Shown: positions 36,500-48,949, numbered from the stretch's first letter. The stretch is 64,000 nucleotides of DNA from Karstenula rhodostoma CBS 690.94 (GCA_010093485.1 MU001506.1:1178001-1242000), one strand, 5' to 3'. The notes: generated by a model from the sequence alone, not told the origin. Numbers and translations are program-made.

Positions 36500-38009
36500 T
36501 TATATCCTTAATCGTACACTGGCTCTTTCCAACTCGCCAATATTGCCCATTCCCGCTAGACTCCACTTCTCAGTCACAAAGCCATCGTCGATCTTTGCGC
36601 GGAGCATGCCGCTCTCCGCATAGTACTCCATGATGGACCGTGCCTCGTCCTTGCTCAAACCACCCACTTTGATAACGTCCAGCGGCTTTACTTCTTCCTT
36701 TGCTGTGGGGCTGTGTAGGTCCTTCAAAGCTTCCATGACGCGCGGGTCGATGTTCTTGTACGGATTCCAACGAGGAGTCTTGCTGGGATCGGCTTGTCTT
36801 GCTTCAGCTACCTGAACTGAGAAGTCGAGTGCTGGGGTAGACGGAGCGTTCGACTGCGATGTCGCAGCGAGGATCACACCACCGTTGGGGAGAGACTTGG
36901 TGCCGGAGAGGTGGTCGACGAAGTGCCTGATAATGGTGAGGTCGAACGAGTGGATTGGCTTCACCTCGGCGTTGAGGTAGTCGGACTCCTTCATCATATG
37001 AGCCGTGCCATCAACGGCGAGCATAATGGGCGGTCGACCAGGCTGTGTGAGCTCCTGCCATAGCGCCACAAAGACGGGCCATGAGGCTTCCGGATTGACT
37101 ATGCCAAGCTCGATGAGCTGTTTGAGGGTCGCATCGGTGGGCAGTGTGAGAGGCAGTACCGGGTTCGTGGTGACCTTGATTTTCTCTAGCATTGGATTCT
37201 CGGCGGTGTTGTTCGCTTTGAGAATCTGGCTCAGAAGGCTCGCGGTGTAAGTCTCTTGGGTGTACTGCATGGGCTGAGAGTCTAGAAGAGGCGCGTATTC
37301 GGTATGGGCATTGATGATGTCTTGAGCTGTAGGGCATTAGCAACGTGCTTGGGAGGTCTCAGATGGTGCACACACCTTCGGGGAGATTGATAACTACCCA
37401 CTCCCTCACAAAAGCCATGCTCAGGCCCTGAAGCAGGAGTGTGCTTTTTCCGCTCAGTCTCTCGCCGCTCAAGATTCTTCGCAGGGTCTTCCTCTGGTCT
37501 TCGGCGGCCTTCATGACCTTGGCAAGCTCAATCGTCTCCTTGCGTATCAACGTTGCCGGTCTCCTGAACAGACTCCAGCCCTGAGTCGTCTTGAAGGCTT
37601 CCACGGCTCGGAGTGCGTCAACGGTCGCCTCGGGGATGCCCAGTACGCGGCCCTGGTTGGCCTCGCTGAGGGCATCTGCTTTGGTTATATCTTTGAGCGA
37701 CGCCACCTCGAGTGCGTTGTCGTTGGTGAGGACGATGCGCTTCCGGGCAGCTTTTCGCTCGCCCTGCGCTGGACGCTTCCCCGTGTCTTGCGTCGAGCTT
37801 CTGCCCTTCTTCACGTTCAGCGTCCGGGTGCCCTTCTTGGCGGCCTGCGCCATGCCCTTCTTCTTGGACACGGGGTTGGCATACCGCGCGGCCGACGTGG
37901 AAAAATAGGCCATCTGGGGGTGGAGACGGATGCGCGAGGCCATCGAGGCGCGGGCGGTGGAGTCGAGGGACAGCTGGGAGAAGCTCCGCAGGCATGTTGA
38001 CGGAGGCAT
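36500..38009 (-). CDS. RSM23: mitochondrial small ribosomal subunit protein mS29 (DAP3/Rsm23)
   Basis: GTP-binding component of the mitochondrial small ribosomal subunit. Exons 38009-37376 and 37326-36500 give about 486 residues. The frame is open upstream of 38009 but without ATG; the ATG at 38009 gives MPPSTCLRSFSQLSLDSTAR, an Arg/Ser-rich presequence, followed by MAYFSTSAARYANP. The P-loop is GERLSGKSTLLLQG, with family stretches WVVINLPE/AQDIINAHTEYAPL across the 49-base intron and MLAVDGTAHMMKES at the Walker B region. The C-terminal part has GGLSKDEARSIMEYYAESGML. It shares a 215-base promoter with RRS1 on the other strand. Confidence 0.93.
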
Positions 38010-38224
38010 GGCGGGGATCGAGGCGCGGCGCCTCTGCAATGGCGAGCTGGGGGGATGCGGGTGCGGAGGCTCGATGGCTGTCGCTGCCAAAGCATCTGCA
38101 GATGCAGATGTCGGAGGTCCGCTGCGAAAGCTAGCACCCAACACGGCTAGTCATCGGCCAAAAAAATGGTGCTCACACTTCGCAGCGTCGCGCACCCGCA
38201 CACACACACTCACCCATACCCACA

Positions 38225-38949
38225 ATGTCTGATACGGACATGGACGGCGGCATCGCGCTGAAGGCCGCAGGCGCAATGGACACGACATCGCCGCTGGAAG
38301 CAGCCATGAGCATGACCGACTCGACCCTCGCGACCAGAAGGTGCGTTCCTGCCCGACATGCGCATGCGCATGCCCCGCCGCACTCTTACTGACCCGGCGC
38401 AGACCCGTGACCGTCGACAAGCCCACGCCCTACACCTTCGACCTGGGGAACCTGCTGGCGAACGACCCCAATCCCGTTGCGCGCGACGCCGACGAAGAAG
38501 CCCTGGCCGCCAACGCCCGGGATGCCGCCCAGGTCCTCGTCAACCAGCTGCTCAGCACCTGCGAGATCAAGTCGTCGGCCGATGGCGTGCACCTCGTCCT
38601 TCCCCCATGCACCACGCCGCTGCCCCGCGAAAAGCCCATTCCTGCCGAGAAGCCACCGACCAAGTGGGAGCTTTTCGCCAAGAAGAAGGGCATCACCAAG
38701 AACAAGAACGACAAGACCAAGCTGGTTTACGACGAGGCTACCGGCGAGTGGGTCCCTAGGTGGGGCTACAAGGGCAAGAACAAGGAGGGCGACAACGAGT
38801 GGTTGGTTGAGGTCGACGACAAGAGGGAGAAGGAGACTGGCGAGGCCCATGATGCGAGGGCCGATGGCAGGGCTGCGAGGAAAGAGAAGATTCGGAGGAA
38901 TGAGAGGAAGCAGCGCGCCAACGAGCGCAACGCTAAAAAAACTGGCTAG
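38225..38949 (+). CDS. RRS1: ribosome biogenesis regulatory protein Rrs1
   Basis: Nucleolar protein that works with Rpf2 to bring the 5S RNP into pre-60S particles. Exons 38225-38340 and 38403-38949 give about 220 residues. The first exon encodes [16 protein letters not shown]... and the join reads [22 protein letters not shown], the family's conserved entry. Further family blocks are [30 protein letters not shown] and [15 protein letters not shown]. The basic tail ([18 protein letters not shown]) fits nucleolar targeting. The 62-base intron (gtgcgt...gcag) is open in the exon 2 frame and would add an unrelated N-terminus if retained. Divergent from mS29. Confidence 0.95.
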
Positions 38950-39672
38950 AGAGATAGCATGTATGGGGCTCGAAGATGACGAGTGAGGCTTCTCACGATG
39001 CATTGGGTGGCGTTAGGGATATGATATGATACCGGCGTACATGGCTTTACAACGGCACCATCCTGGACCTGGCAGCGAGCGGCAGGAAGCATGGGGATAC
39101 GATGGTTTGAAGCTCGGTTTAGAGAGTCCAAAGTTTCGCATATTGTTCAGGCAAGAGCAAATTTGAATTGAGATCACTGGGCATGTTCCATGCTGATTAC
39201 TACTTTCGCAAAGTGTAGTTCATGTCTTCTTGTCTTCCTAGCAGTCCGTGCGTTCATTTGTACCTCCGCGTGAAGATGTCTGAGAGCACGGGGCACTGCG
39301 TAGAACTGCAAGGAAGTGCGACATGTATGCGGACAATAAGTCAATCACCAGATTTCTGTCAAAGTACTCGAACATCAATCTAGCTAGACGTGCACTTTCT
39401 TATTGAATTTCAAGAACCTCAGGGCCGCGTCCCCAAGTATCTGCCCAAGTTCCAGGTCTTCTGTAGCTACTTTAGCGAACCAACGGCTGTCCGTCCCACA
39501 CCACGCAGCAAAATTGCCGCACCATCACTGCACCAGTCTTTGGGGCCCGAACCTAAGTTCTGCCCAGGGCTTGTCGCACAGCTCTTGATCATCTGGCATA
39601 TATATTTCAGTTTTCAAAAATTGACATCAGTTCCCTACAACATGTAGTGGATCGTGCCCCAACCTTCTCAAA
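38950..39672. other. intergenic, no gene seen
   Basis: 720 bases between RRS1 and the tRNA gene; only short frames of no recognisable kind. Confidence 0.55.
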
Positions 39673-39757
39673 GGTTGTGTAGTGTAGCGGTTATCACTCC
39701 GGATTCTGATTATATCAGGACCTTCCGGCAACCCCGGTTCGATTCCGGGCACGACCT
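39673..39757 (+). tRNA. tRNA-Gln (anticodon CTG) with a 13-base intron
   Basis: A full cloverleaf can be folded. The acceptor stem GGTTGTG (39673-39679) pairs with CACGACC (39750-39756), with T as the last base. The D stem is GTG/CAC with GGTTAT loop. The anticodon stem CCGGA (39699-39703) pairs with TCCGG (39724-39728). The T arm is CCCGG, TTCGATT, CCGGG. The anticodon loop reads TT-CTG-A, the intron 39710-39722 follows position 37 as usual, and T closes the loop. Anticodon CTG is at 39706-39708. The B box GGTTCGATTCC and a T4 terminator at 39761-39764 support RNA polymerase III transcription. Gln follows from the anticodon; identity elements were not tested. Confidence 0.9.
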
Positions 39758-41377
39758 CTCTTTTGCACAACTGATTTCGAGCATGTGCCGGGAAGCACAC
39801 AGCTCGCACACTTTCTTGCACCTGAGTAGGGCCTCAAAAACGCACCATCCAATATCAACTTTTGAAATCCTCCCACGCAGGTCTTGTATTGAACAATGCA
39901 AAGCAATGTCCACCTGAGCTTAAGTTTTGAATATTGGCTCTCATCAAGCTTTTCGACACAAGATAGTTTTTGTCACGGAGACCTCCAATCTCACCTTTAC
40001 TTTGAACTGCAAATAATTTCTCTCTTGAATGGTGACCCTGCCGTCCACGGGGCGTACTTGAAGAAAAACTTTTTGAGCACCTTATCACGAGTTGCTCATT
40101 CACAGGTAAGCTGGCAACAACCTCACACCTGTCAGACATGACACAATGCTGTAACGGGACACGCAGCACAGCGAAGCGAGCCAGGGGAACTTATTACTCG
40201 ACCATCGTTATCGAAACACAATACTTCCAACTCGGTATTGCCATTTGCACCAACGAGAGTGATTTTAGCACTGCACTTGATCGTGTATTACAGTGGTAAA
40301 AGAATTATAGTAGATTGTATCGTGAGAATTTGGTATTGCGTCCTTTATGTCCTGTTCTTCGCTTCGTTCTTTAAGGACTATAATTATGGTGAGAGGTTTT
40401 TCCTTTTCGAGGACAGTCTGATAAGAGTTCCCGTTCTTCACCATCAGATAGTCAATATGTACAGCAATGAAGATATACTCGCGTATACCGACGCGCTGGA
40501 CAAGGTAGCGCTGCCATACAACATGACGACTGGCACCAAACTCTGGCCCGAGTTAGGCATTGAACAGGAAACATAGAAGAGACGGGGCGGTCTCCACCCA
40601 TGTCAGGGTAATATTATATCGGTACGCCAGTTTCATGAACGCTTATTCTATTGAATCCACGAACTAACAGTTCATGTCTAGAATCGATGTTTCTAAGATC
40701 GAGGGCATTTCAACCAGAGTTTATGGTGGGCATCGATGAATCGCTTGTTGGCTCACCTTGGGCTGACCGAAGCTTGAAGGCGAAGTTGCGGAACTTTGGA
40801 AACGATCAGTTCATTGCTTGGGGGAATACAATGAACGATCGTCTTACTCTTGGTCGCGCCCTTCACAAGTGTTCCAAGATCATGACAAAAAACATAAGAA
40901 ATCTTTGTCCATCTACGCAGACGAAGCAGGTAACAATACACTGGGGTTCTTTGGCGTATTGCATGCCTTCCATGCGTTCTGCCCAGAGGTCGACAGAAAG
41001 TTTGTTAGCCCGTCTTAGGGCAGCGTCTCATCTCTGTAAAGTTACCTAACATCGCATTGATGTGATTGGTATACTCATTCCGCCAAAAAGCAGCGTTCGA
41101 GAAAGCCCTGCCCTTGTGAAGAACTGATCTAGCAGGTGACAGAACGGCGATGTCGCGATACTGGGGTTATGATTACCCTCCTAGGCCGCTATTGGTCTAG
41201 GAGGAGTGGCGATCGCGGCCCGTCTCCACCCCCAGATACTTAACCGCCCAGCTGGAACCGGCAACAAGTGCATTCAGCTCTCGCAATAGTTCAACACCAT
41301 CTCTACCTCACTAACTTCGCTATGTGAAGCGTCACACCGTTATCACTTGTAGAGTTTTATGCAAATACGCGACAAAA
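39758..41377. other. gene-poor, AT-richer patch with remnant-like frames
   Basis: 1.6 kb between the tRNA and the decayed MFS gene. The stretch 40240-40440 is visibly richer in A and T than the surrounding DNA. Two frames have plausible amino-acid composition: the end of 40238-40576 (SNEDILAYTDALDKVALPYN) and the frame from 40651 (FMVGIDESLVGSPWADRSLKA). I do not recognise them, and they could be fragments of decayed genes or of a transposon. No terminal repeats or target-site duplication were found by eye. Confidence 0.45.
41177..41204. repeat. perfect 8-bp inverted repeat (stem-loop)
   Basis: CCTCCTAG at 41177-41184 and its exact reverse complement CTAGGAGG at 41197-41204, separated by 12 bases. 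It lies about 175 bases upstream of the MFS remnant's start. It could be a dimeric regulator site or a hairpin, or chance. Confidence 0.6.
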
Positions 41378-42930
41378 ATGGGGCTCGGCATTCTCGAGGA
41401 CCACAAGCTGGAGCACGTCCCTGGTACGCGATCAGGGTCCTGAATGAAAACATGCGGGGCAGCTAACACCGCATCTAGGAACGGCCAACGTACTCGAAGA
41501 TGAGCGAATGAGGCAAGAAGAGCAAATGCAAGCTCGCGATGCGAATCGGAAGTACGATAAAACGGGGAAGATACTGCTTGTCCCTCAACCGTCCAATGAT
41601 CCCAATGATCCTCTTGTACGCGTCCACTACCCATCAGAAATACACTCCTATAAAAGATATGTATTGTGGGTGCTAATGAAGTTCATCTATAACTGGCCAT
41701 TATGGCAACGCGACCTCATCGTATGTATTCTCTCCCTCATCTCGGTGATCGCAGCCACACTGTCACCTTTGCTCGCCATCTACTTCCAACGCTCGTTCAC
41801 GGACATGGCTTTACTCACCGGCTACCATCTCCTCGGCGTCGGATTCGCAGGGTTCCTCTTCGTGCCATCAGCGAGGATATGGGGAAAACGACACATATAC
41901 CTTCTAGGGGCTGTGACCGTCATATATAGCAGCGCTTGGGGTGGCGCCAACGGCAAGAAATACAAGTCTCTTCTCTGGGCACGTATTTTCCAAGGCATCG
42001 GGCTCGCGCCATTTGAAGCACTGGTCAACGCGAGTGTGGGTGATTTGTACTTCGTTCACGAGAGGGGTCTAAGAATGGCACTGAGTAATCTTGCCTTGTT
42101 CGGTGGCGGTTTTTTTCACTCCTGTCCTAGTGGGAAAATTAGCTGCGGACGTAGGCTATGAGTGGACATTCTACTTCGTCGCGATTTTTACGGCCATACT
42201 CTTGCCGTTGCTGTTCTTCTTCTGCCCTGAGACGACGTACAGAAGGGAGCAGCGGTTCGATATCGATACAATGGGAAATTTGGTAGGGCAGACGCCACCA
42301 TCGGTGTCGAAAGAGATGGCTGTGGAGTCTTCTGCGAGTACATCGAGCGATCTTGACAGAGCGGGAAATGGGACGAATATCGAGGGCGTTGGACGGCAGT
42401 CGCATCCTCGAACGAAGGTCTCATGGAAGAGGAGTCTTTTACCTTTCAACGGCCGCCATACGGATGAACGTTATCTGCATCTCCTTCTGCGACCCTTCCC
42501 GCTCTTTCTTCACCCTGGTATCCTCTGGGCCTGCCTCATTCAAGGCGCGCTGATTGGATGGACAGTGATGATTGGCGTCGTCTTAGCAGCTATCATGCTA
42601 GGAAATCCACTCTGGTTTGGCGAAGAGAAGACAGGCTACATGTACACGGGCGCCTTTGTGACCTAGGGTAGGCGATATGTCCGTAGAAGGCTTCACTTGC
42701 CTGCTCGTCTTCAAAAACATCTTCTCCTTTGCGCTCACGTTCAAAGGCTTCGAGTGGATCCAAAGAGGCAAAGTGAAGCCTGTATTCACCGCCATCGCAA
42801 GTGTCCAGGTTGGCATCTGCATGTTGACTGTCCCATGTGTTAGTCACGCTCTAAATTCTCTCGGGGGGTGCTAATGCAGAATACAGACATCTTCGGTAAA
42901 AAAAAGTCGCTCTTTCTTCCATCGCCATAA
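41378..42930 (+). pseudogene. decayed MFS transporter with frameshift, stop and internal deletion
   Basis: Exon 1 (41378-41423, MGLGILEDHKLEHVPG) joins 41479 onward (TANVLEDERMRQEEQM). The next part reads as a good fungal MFS N-terminal half, up to LRMALSNLALFGGGFF. At 42110-42116 a run of seven T shifts the frame; the +1 frame then continues correctly (FFTPVLVGKLAADVGYEWTFYF...CPETTYRREQRFD). At 42664-42666 a TAG interrupts after YMYTGAFVT. About 20 bases later a different frame resumes with what looks like the penultimate helix (TCLLVFKNIFSFALTFKGFEW). A 41-base intron (42839-42879) leads to a family-like tail (DIFGKKKSLFLPSP, stop 42928-42930). Relative to intact homologues, roughly 100 residues (helices 8-10) are missing. 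Three independent lesions make a single sequencing error unlikely. Confidence 0.85.
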
Positions 42931-43178
42931 TGTGTACTTCAAACTCACTGATGCGATTGCGGACAAGATTATGATGCCTCTGGACTGGGCTGCGAGGAAA
43001 CTTCTGGGACACTGATGCTGCTTGGAACGATGCTTGAAGTTCAAGTAATTCAATGTATCGCGAATACTGCTTTCGATTAATGATATAGTGTTCTGGTAGC
43101 GTAATGGTTCCAAGTCCCAATCGCTTTCGTCCCTTCAACAATTTCTACAGGCATCTATATTGCTTGAGGGACACTCAT
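42931..43178. other. short intergenic, nothing seen
   Basis: 248 bases between the MFS remnant and the 3' end of the ABC transporter; no supported feature. Confidence 0.5.
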
Positions 43179-46100
43179 TCATGCCTCTCCATCACCACTC
43201 TTCTCCTTTTCCTTGCCTTTCATTCCGCGCATAGTTTTCCCTGCCGCCCTACCGACGGCTCCAAACCCAAAGCTCCATCCCTTGATCCTAACGCTCCAGA
43301 TGAAGAAATACACCAACGCCCAGTTGCTGATGCAGAACGCGAGAAAGATGCCAAAGTCGCGCCACTTTTCGCTAGCTTTGATGTTTAGCGTAGCTAGGTA
43401 GTCGTCTCCCGAAGAGTACGGGCAGTACATGCAGCCGGACGTCGCGTCAGGGTTCAGCAGGTAGCCCGGCGACTGTGACAAGAAACCACCCGCGTACGAA
43501 CTGCACGTTTGACCAGGCGGCGTATCGAATTGCGCAGTCTCGCTCGGCTTGCACTCAACTGGAATCCCGCGGAGGGTAGCTGCTAGCACGCCGCCAATCC
43601 AGTACGTGCTCGGGTTGACGTAGTACATCCAATACTTCCAGAAGACCGCAAGCTGTGTGTACGGTTGAACCACGCCGTTGAAGTAGCTGAAAATAACGAA
43701 AAAGAAAGGCAAAACATTGGAGATTACAGTAAAACTGGGCGCGAAAGCGCAAATCCACTGACCCCAGGAGGACATGAACAAGTAAAACAGCATGGTCATG
43801 AGGAAGACGTAGCCGGCAGTCGAGCTGTCCGTGGGAAGCCCGGCCGGGAAATACCATAGGAGCCAGTAGAGGACAGAAGAGACGATTGCAATGGGGACCT
43901 CAGCCACGACTTGAGCGGTTGTGAAAGCAACCCAGCCGTAGATACGCGAAGGGAGCTCGCGCGCTTGCCAGATGGCCATGTTGGTGTAGAACTTTGGCAC
44001 AACGGCATTCACAATCGTAGGAGGGATGAGGATGATTAGGAAGGACGTGAACATGCGGTTCTGCATGTCGCCGATGCTGTTGCCTAGCTTATAGAAGGTG
44101 AAGCCGTTGAAGATGCCGATAATGACAGCGACGAAAAGCTTGCCATAGAGATAGGAGGGATCGCGCCAGTACTGTGTGAATACCCGCTTCGTGACCATTG
44201 TCGTCTGTAGCCAAACCGGTGCAGCGAACTCCGTCGCTTCGTCGTGCTTGTTTTTCAGAAGCCCTCTTGTGCTCTTGACCCGTTCGATTTCCTGCAGCAT
44301 TTCCTGGTTGTTGGATGACTTGGCCCACTCGTCGTTCCAATTTATCATCGAACCATCTTTGCGTTTAACCGGCTTTGCAGCGGTCTCAAGAATGAACTCA
44401 GCGACATTTTTGCTGGGAGGGCACTCGACTCCGCGATCAGAAAAATACTTGATTACGTCGTTGCCGTTGTCGCCTACGCTTCCGAAATAGAAGGCATTTC
44501 CGCCTGGATTTAGCGCGAGGATCATGTCGAACTGCTGGATGAGGACCGAGGAGGGTTGGTGTATAGTACAAACGATGGCTTGACCAGCAGAAGAGAGCTT
44601 TTTAAGGAAGCGCACGATACTGTACGCCGAATTCGAATCCAGTCCAGAAGTAGGCTCATCGAGGAAGAGAAGCAAAGAGGGCTTAGCCGCCAGTTCCACG
44701 CCTATGGTCAAGCGCTTTTTCTGCTCCACACCCAAGCTGGAAACAAGAGCATCCTGGCTCTGCTGAAGTTCAAGCAAGTCGATGATCTTATCCACGTATT
44801 CGATCTTCTCCTGTCGAGGGATGTTGCGATCTTGTCGCAAGATGGCAGAGAATTCCAAGGCCTCCCGAATGGTTGCAGTACCGTCGTGAAGATCCGTTTG
44901 CTCGCAGAAGCCTGTTCCACGTTGGAATCCGATGTCCAAAGGCATACCGTCTACAAGCATATCGCCTGAAACAACTCCCATCTTCTGGCGTTGACTCAGT
45001 GTGTTCAGTAGCGTCGTCTTGCCGGCTCCAGAAGCACCGACTAGTGCGATCATTTGTCCTGGCTTTGCGTATCCCGAAACTCCGTTGAGTAGCTTTCGCT
45101 CACCTCCCTGGTACGGCACTGTGTATTCGACATTTTGCCAGGTAAACACGCTCTCGCTGCTGGAGATCTGCTCTAGGGCTTCTTCCTGCTGTGCTTCCGT
45201 GGTCTCGCCGCTCAAGCCGCTCCCAGTGCTATCGCCCGCAACTACTTTCTCTTCATCGGAAGGGGCCTGCTTGACTGTCTTTTTGGCACTCTTTGACTTC
45301 TTGAAGATCAACGCACCCCCACCAGCCGAGGAAAACGAGAACTTCTCGGTGGCCCAGACAGTGACGAGCACGTAAAGTACCGCAAAAGCAATGATTACAG
45401 CCCAGTTTCTCCACAGATTGCTCCTCGAATAGTTGAAGCGTGTTGCCAGATATGCGGATCCAGAAATCGTGCGTGCATTCGGTTGAGCGCCCGTTAGCGC
45501 ACAGCCTTGGTAAGCGGAGTCTACATTCGGTCCTTGCGGTACAAGCTGGGACAGCGAGCACTCCATGATTCTATTTGAGAACTCGTTACTCGCAACGCCC
45601 TCGTAGGCGTACGATAAGGGGTTAACCCAGTAAAGCCATCCGAACCATATGTACTCGCTGAGAAGTTGTGGTTTCGGTATCAGATATCCCTATTGCGCAC
45701 GTTAGCATTGTAAGTATTAGGTCGCTATCATTGGGTGTATTACCGTGTATATGATCAACAAATTGAAAGCAATGCCGGAGAATCGCACAGCATCGTCGAT
45801 TGTTGGTGATAGCGAAGCGAACATCCGAAACAACGACGTGATGCACATCGTCGTAGTATATACAAAGAGCATATAGATGAAGAACTTGGACACGTCCACA
45901 TCCAGCTCCGTCATGAAGTACATGATCAATACAAACGGTACGACTTGGAAGAGCAACATTGGGAAATCTTGAAGCACCCGCGCCAGTGCAACGGCGGAAG
46001 GCCGGTAGAATGCGTAATCGTTGTGGCGCTTGACGATCGCTCGACCAGAGACGGATTTAAATATTTCCCCGAGTGCGACCCAACCCAAAAAAAGTACGGA

Positions 46101-47852
46101 GAAGAAAAGAGCGCCGCCGCGCGGGAAAGCGCCACTGGAATCCAGTTTCTCACCGTAGAAGAGCGAGCCCACGATAAAACCATTGCTGACGATAATAAAA
46201 AACTTTGTGAAAAGTGTTGTCTTGTCGCCCCATGTTAACCATAGCTCTCGCTGAGTACAGGCGAGGACCTGGCGCAAGAAGCTAACCGTGTAGGGGGACT
46301 TCTTTGATACCGTTTTGCTCTTGCCCTCTTGGACAGCACCCTCGAACTCTCGTGCATCAACGTAGTCCGACCGTTTGAGCTCTGCCTCATACGTGTCAAC
46401 CTCCCGCAAGACACGCTTGTAGCTCTCTGATTGTCGGAATGCTGCTTCGAGTTCCTCAGGTGTCTTGGGTGTACTGTTTTCGTAGCCTTCACGGAATTGT
46501 CTCTCGCCTGGATCAGTACAAGCCGTTAAAAAGTCGGCCGTTGTTTGCCACTCTGGGGCTTTGAAACCAAGATCGAAAAAGTATCTCCTCGCCAAGTTTG
46601 CCGCTCCTTGGTAGATGCATCGACCCTGATCGATCACCATGACTTTGTCCATCAATTCGTAGATGCCCTCACCAGCCTGGTATAATGTCACGAAGGTCGT
46701 CCGGTTGCTAATATCAGTCATAATGCGGAGCGACTTCGCGTAGTCCAGCGCGGTAGAGGCGTCCAGACCTCGAGTGGAGTTGTCCCAACATACACAAGTA
46801 CTTTTAGTCGCAAGTGTCTCTGCAATAGAGACTCTTTTGCGTTCTCCTCCGCTTACGCCACGCACGAACTCATCACCAACCTTCGTATACCGCGTGTGCG
46901 AGATTCCAAATATCTTTAATAGTGCTTCCAGGATAACCGGTATGTGCTCCCTATCCTTTTTTTTTGTCTTGTTCAGAAGTGCAAAGTACAGTGTCTGCCA
47001 AACATTCAGCTCTGCGAAATGGACGTCGTCTTCTGCGTTATAGTTGACTTCTCCGCGGAATGTTCTTGCTTGCTCCTTGGCGGGTATCCCGCCATATGAA
47101 ACGTCTCCCTCTACTGAGGCATAGCTCTCTCGCTGATTAGCCAGGACCTTGAGGAGGGTGGAGCATCCAGATCCAGGACGACCGAGAACGAGCATCATCT
47201 CTCCATCTCTCACACAACCTTGAAAGTCGTGGATCAACGCTCGTGTCTGAGAGTGGCGGGATAACCTCAGTGCGGGTATAAATCGAGATACCAGTTTGTA
47301 CAAGTCAGGTCCAAAGGTACCAATGATCGCGTCTGGAAGCGTTCTCACGAACGTCGATGTGCTCCCGACGCCTTGTACAGTGAGGTTCTTCCATATCACT
47401 CCCACCTTCTTCCGCTTCATGAAAGTCCCCAATTCGAAATCTTCCTCTTTTTCAGCAGCTGCAGCTTCATGTTCCCCACCAGTGTTGCTTTCTGTCGTCG
47501 CCGCTGACTGTCGTCGTTGTACTCCGCTCCTTCCACTCCGTCGGCTGATCGTCTTCGCTAACCCATCCGGACGTTCTGAGGCTCGCGACTGTGTTCTCGA
47601 CATATTTGTCAGCCTCTCTCGCAAGGCCACAAACTCATCCGCGGCGTGACGTGTGTCGATGTCACCCGCGTCTTGCTCTCCCCAGGTTCCCCCAACATCG
47701 GGTTGATATCCATCCTCATCGGATTCACTGGCGACACTGTCTTCCGGTGGCGTTTCCACCTCTAGACGATGCGGGTGATCTTGTGCTTCATTGTGCCAAG
47801 GGTTCCTTCGAGTGTCCTCTGTGTTGGTCCTGGTAAAACTCGATCCCCACAT
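43179..47852 (-). CDS. PDR-type ABC transporter (ABCG, full length)
   Basis: ATP-driven plasma-membrane exporter of the pleiotropic drug resistance family. Two exons, 47852-45744 and 45689-43179, give about 1539 residues. The start MWGSSFTRTN was preferred to the non-ATG extension at 47894. Layout is (NBD-TMD)x2. NBD1 has the PDR-specific Walker A variant GRPGSGCSTLLK, signature VSGGERKRVSIAE and degenerate Walker B WDNSTRGLDAST. NBD2 has GASGAGKTTLLN, an unusual signature LGVEQKKRLTIGVEL and FLDEPTSGLDS. The asymmetric, partly degenerate catalytic sites are normal for PDR proteins. The 54-base intron falls in TMD1 (IIYT/GYLIPKP). A large extracellular loop with cysteines (CSSYAGGFL, CMYCPYSSGDDY) precedes the last helix. 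Substrate is unknown; azoles and plant or fungal metabolites are typical. Confidence 0.96.
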
Positions 47853-48949
47853 CTTTGCTGTATCAGAGAGAGTGAGAGGGCAGATGGATCGCACTAACGA
47901 CTAATAGACGATGGCTGTGAGGTAGACAAAGATATATGTAACATGAGGTACCAATTCCCAAATATAAACAAAGTAGTTGAAGCAGGGGACAGTGCAGGGT
48001 GTCGTTGGTGTGCGGAGATACGGTGGACCAGGGTGAGTAATGTGCACGTTGACAAATGCTCGCCGGAGTCAAACGGATTTACGAAATTGTAAGGACGTCA
48101 TTGTAGAACTGACATACTGTGATAAGTGGTGGGTCTTAGCATTGTGGTTTCGTGCTTACGAAACCCCCCCCGAGATCCATTTCCAACTCTAGACTCTATA
48201 TACCAATCGGAACGAGCTTTTCGACTCGCTTCCATGTGAAGAGACGGCAGATCGATATTTTTGCAGAGTCGTGTTAGTATATTGTGAGAAGATTTCGTTG
48301 CAGAACGGTGTGCGGAGCCGTGGGATCATGGCTTATGGCTTATCGCCGATGGTGCTTGGACGAGAAGTCTTGATGACGCATCACGCTTCAATTTGCAATG
48401 TCCGAAGGTGGTTTGCGATACGCGACAAGCAGACCTTTCTCAGTAGCCGAGCGCCGTTTCGATTACACCGTTTACTTCGCCCCTACTGTGTATGTACAAT
48501 TTGGTGTCATCCGGTCCCATCGCCGGGACGTGCGGGCTTGCTATGCGAGAGCCCACACGCTGGTACAGCTCCGAGGAGGCCAGTGATATGGGGTTTCACG
48601 GTGGGCACAGACTGACAACGGAGTGGGCAATAAAGGAAGAGGCCGAACCAATCGACACTATGTTGGCGCTATTGTTCTGACTTTCTGATGACCTTGATGA
48701 GAAACCCGTAGCCAAGTTTGAGATATGAAGACATGGCTCAAGCGCACGAGCATCAGATCCTTATAGGAATGCCAAGATGGTCTCGCAAGGCTTTAGCTCT
48801 GTTATCGCCGCTGTTGGCTCCGAAGCGTGGTGGAATGCACGAAATCGAATATTATCGGCATCATCGGCATTATCGGATATGATCTGCTTCACTACTGTAG
48901 AATTGTCTCCTGAGTGTTCTGATACAAAACATATCTGTACCCAGCATGC
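47853..48949. other. promoter of the ABC transporter and 3' flank of the aldo/keto reductase
   Basis: About 1.1 kb without supported genes. A run of nine C lies at about 48165-48173. No obvious match to the yeast PDR element was seen. Confidence 0.55.
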
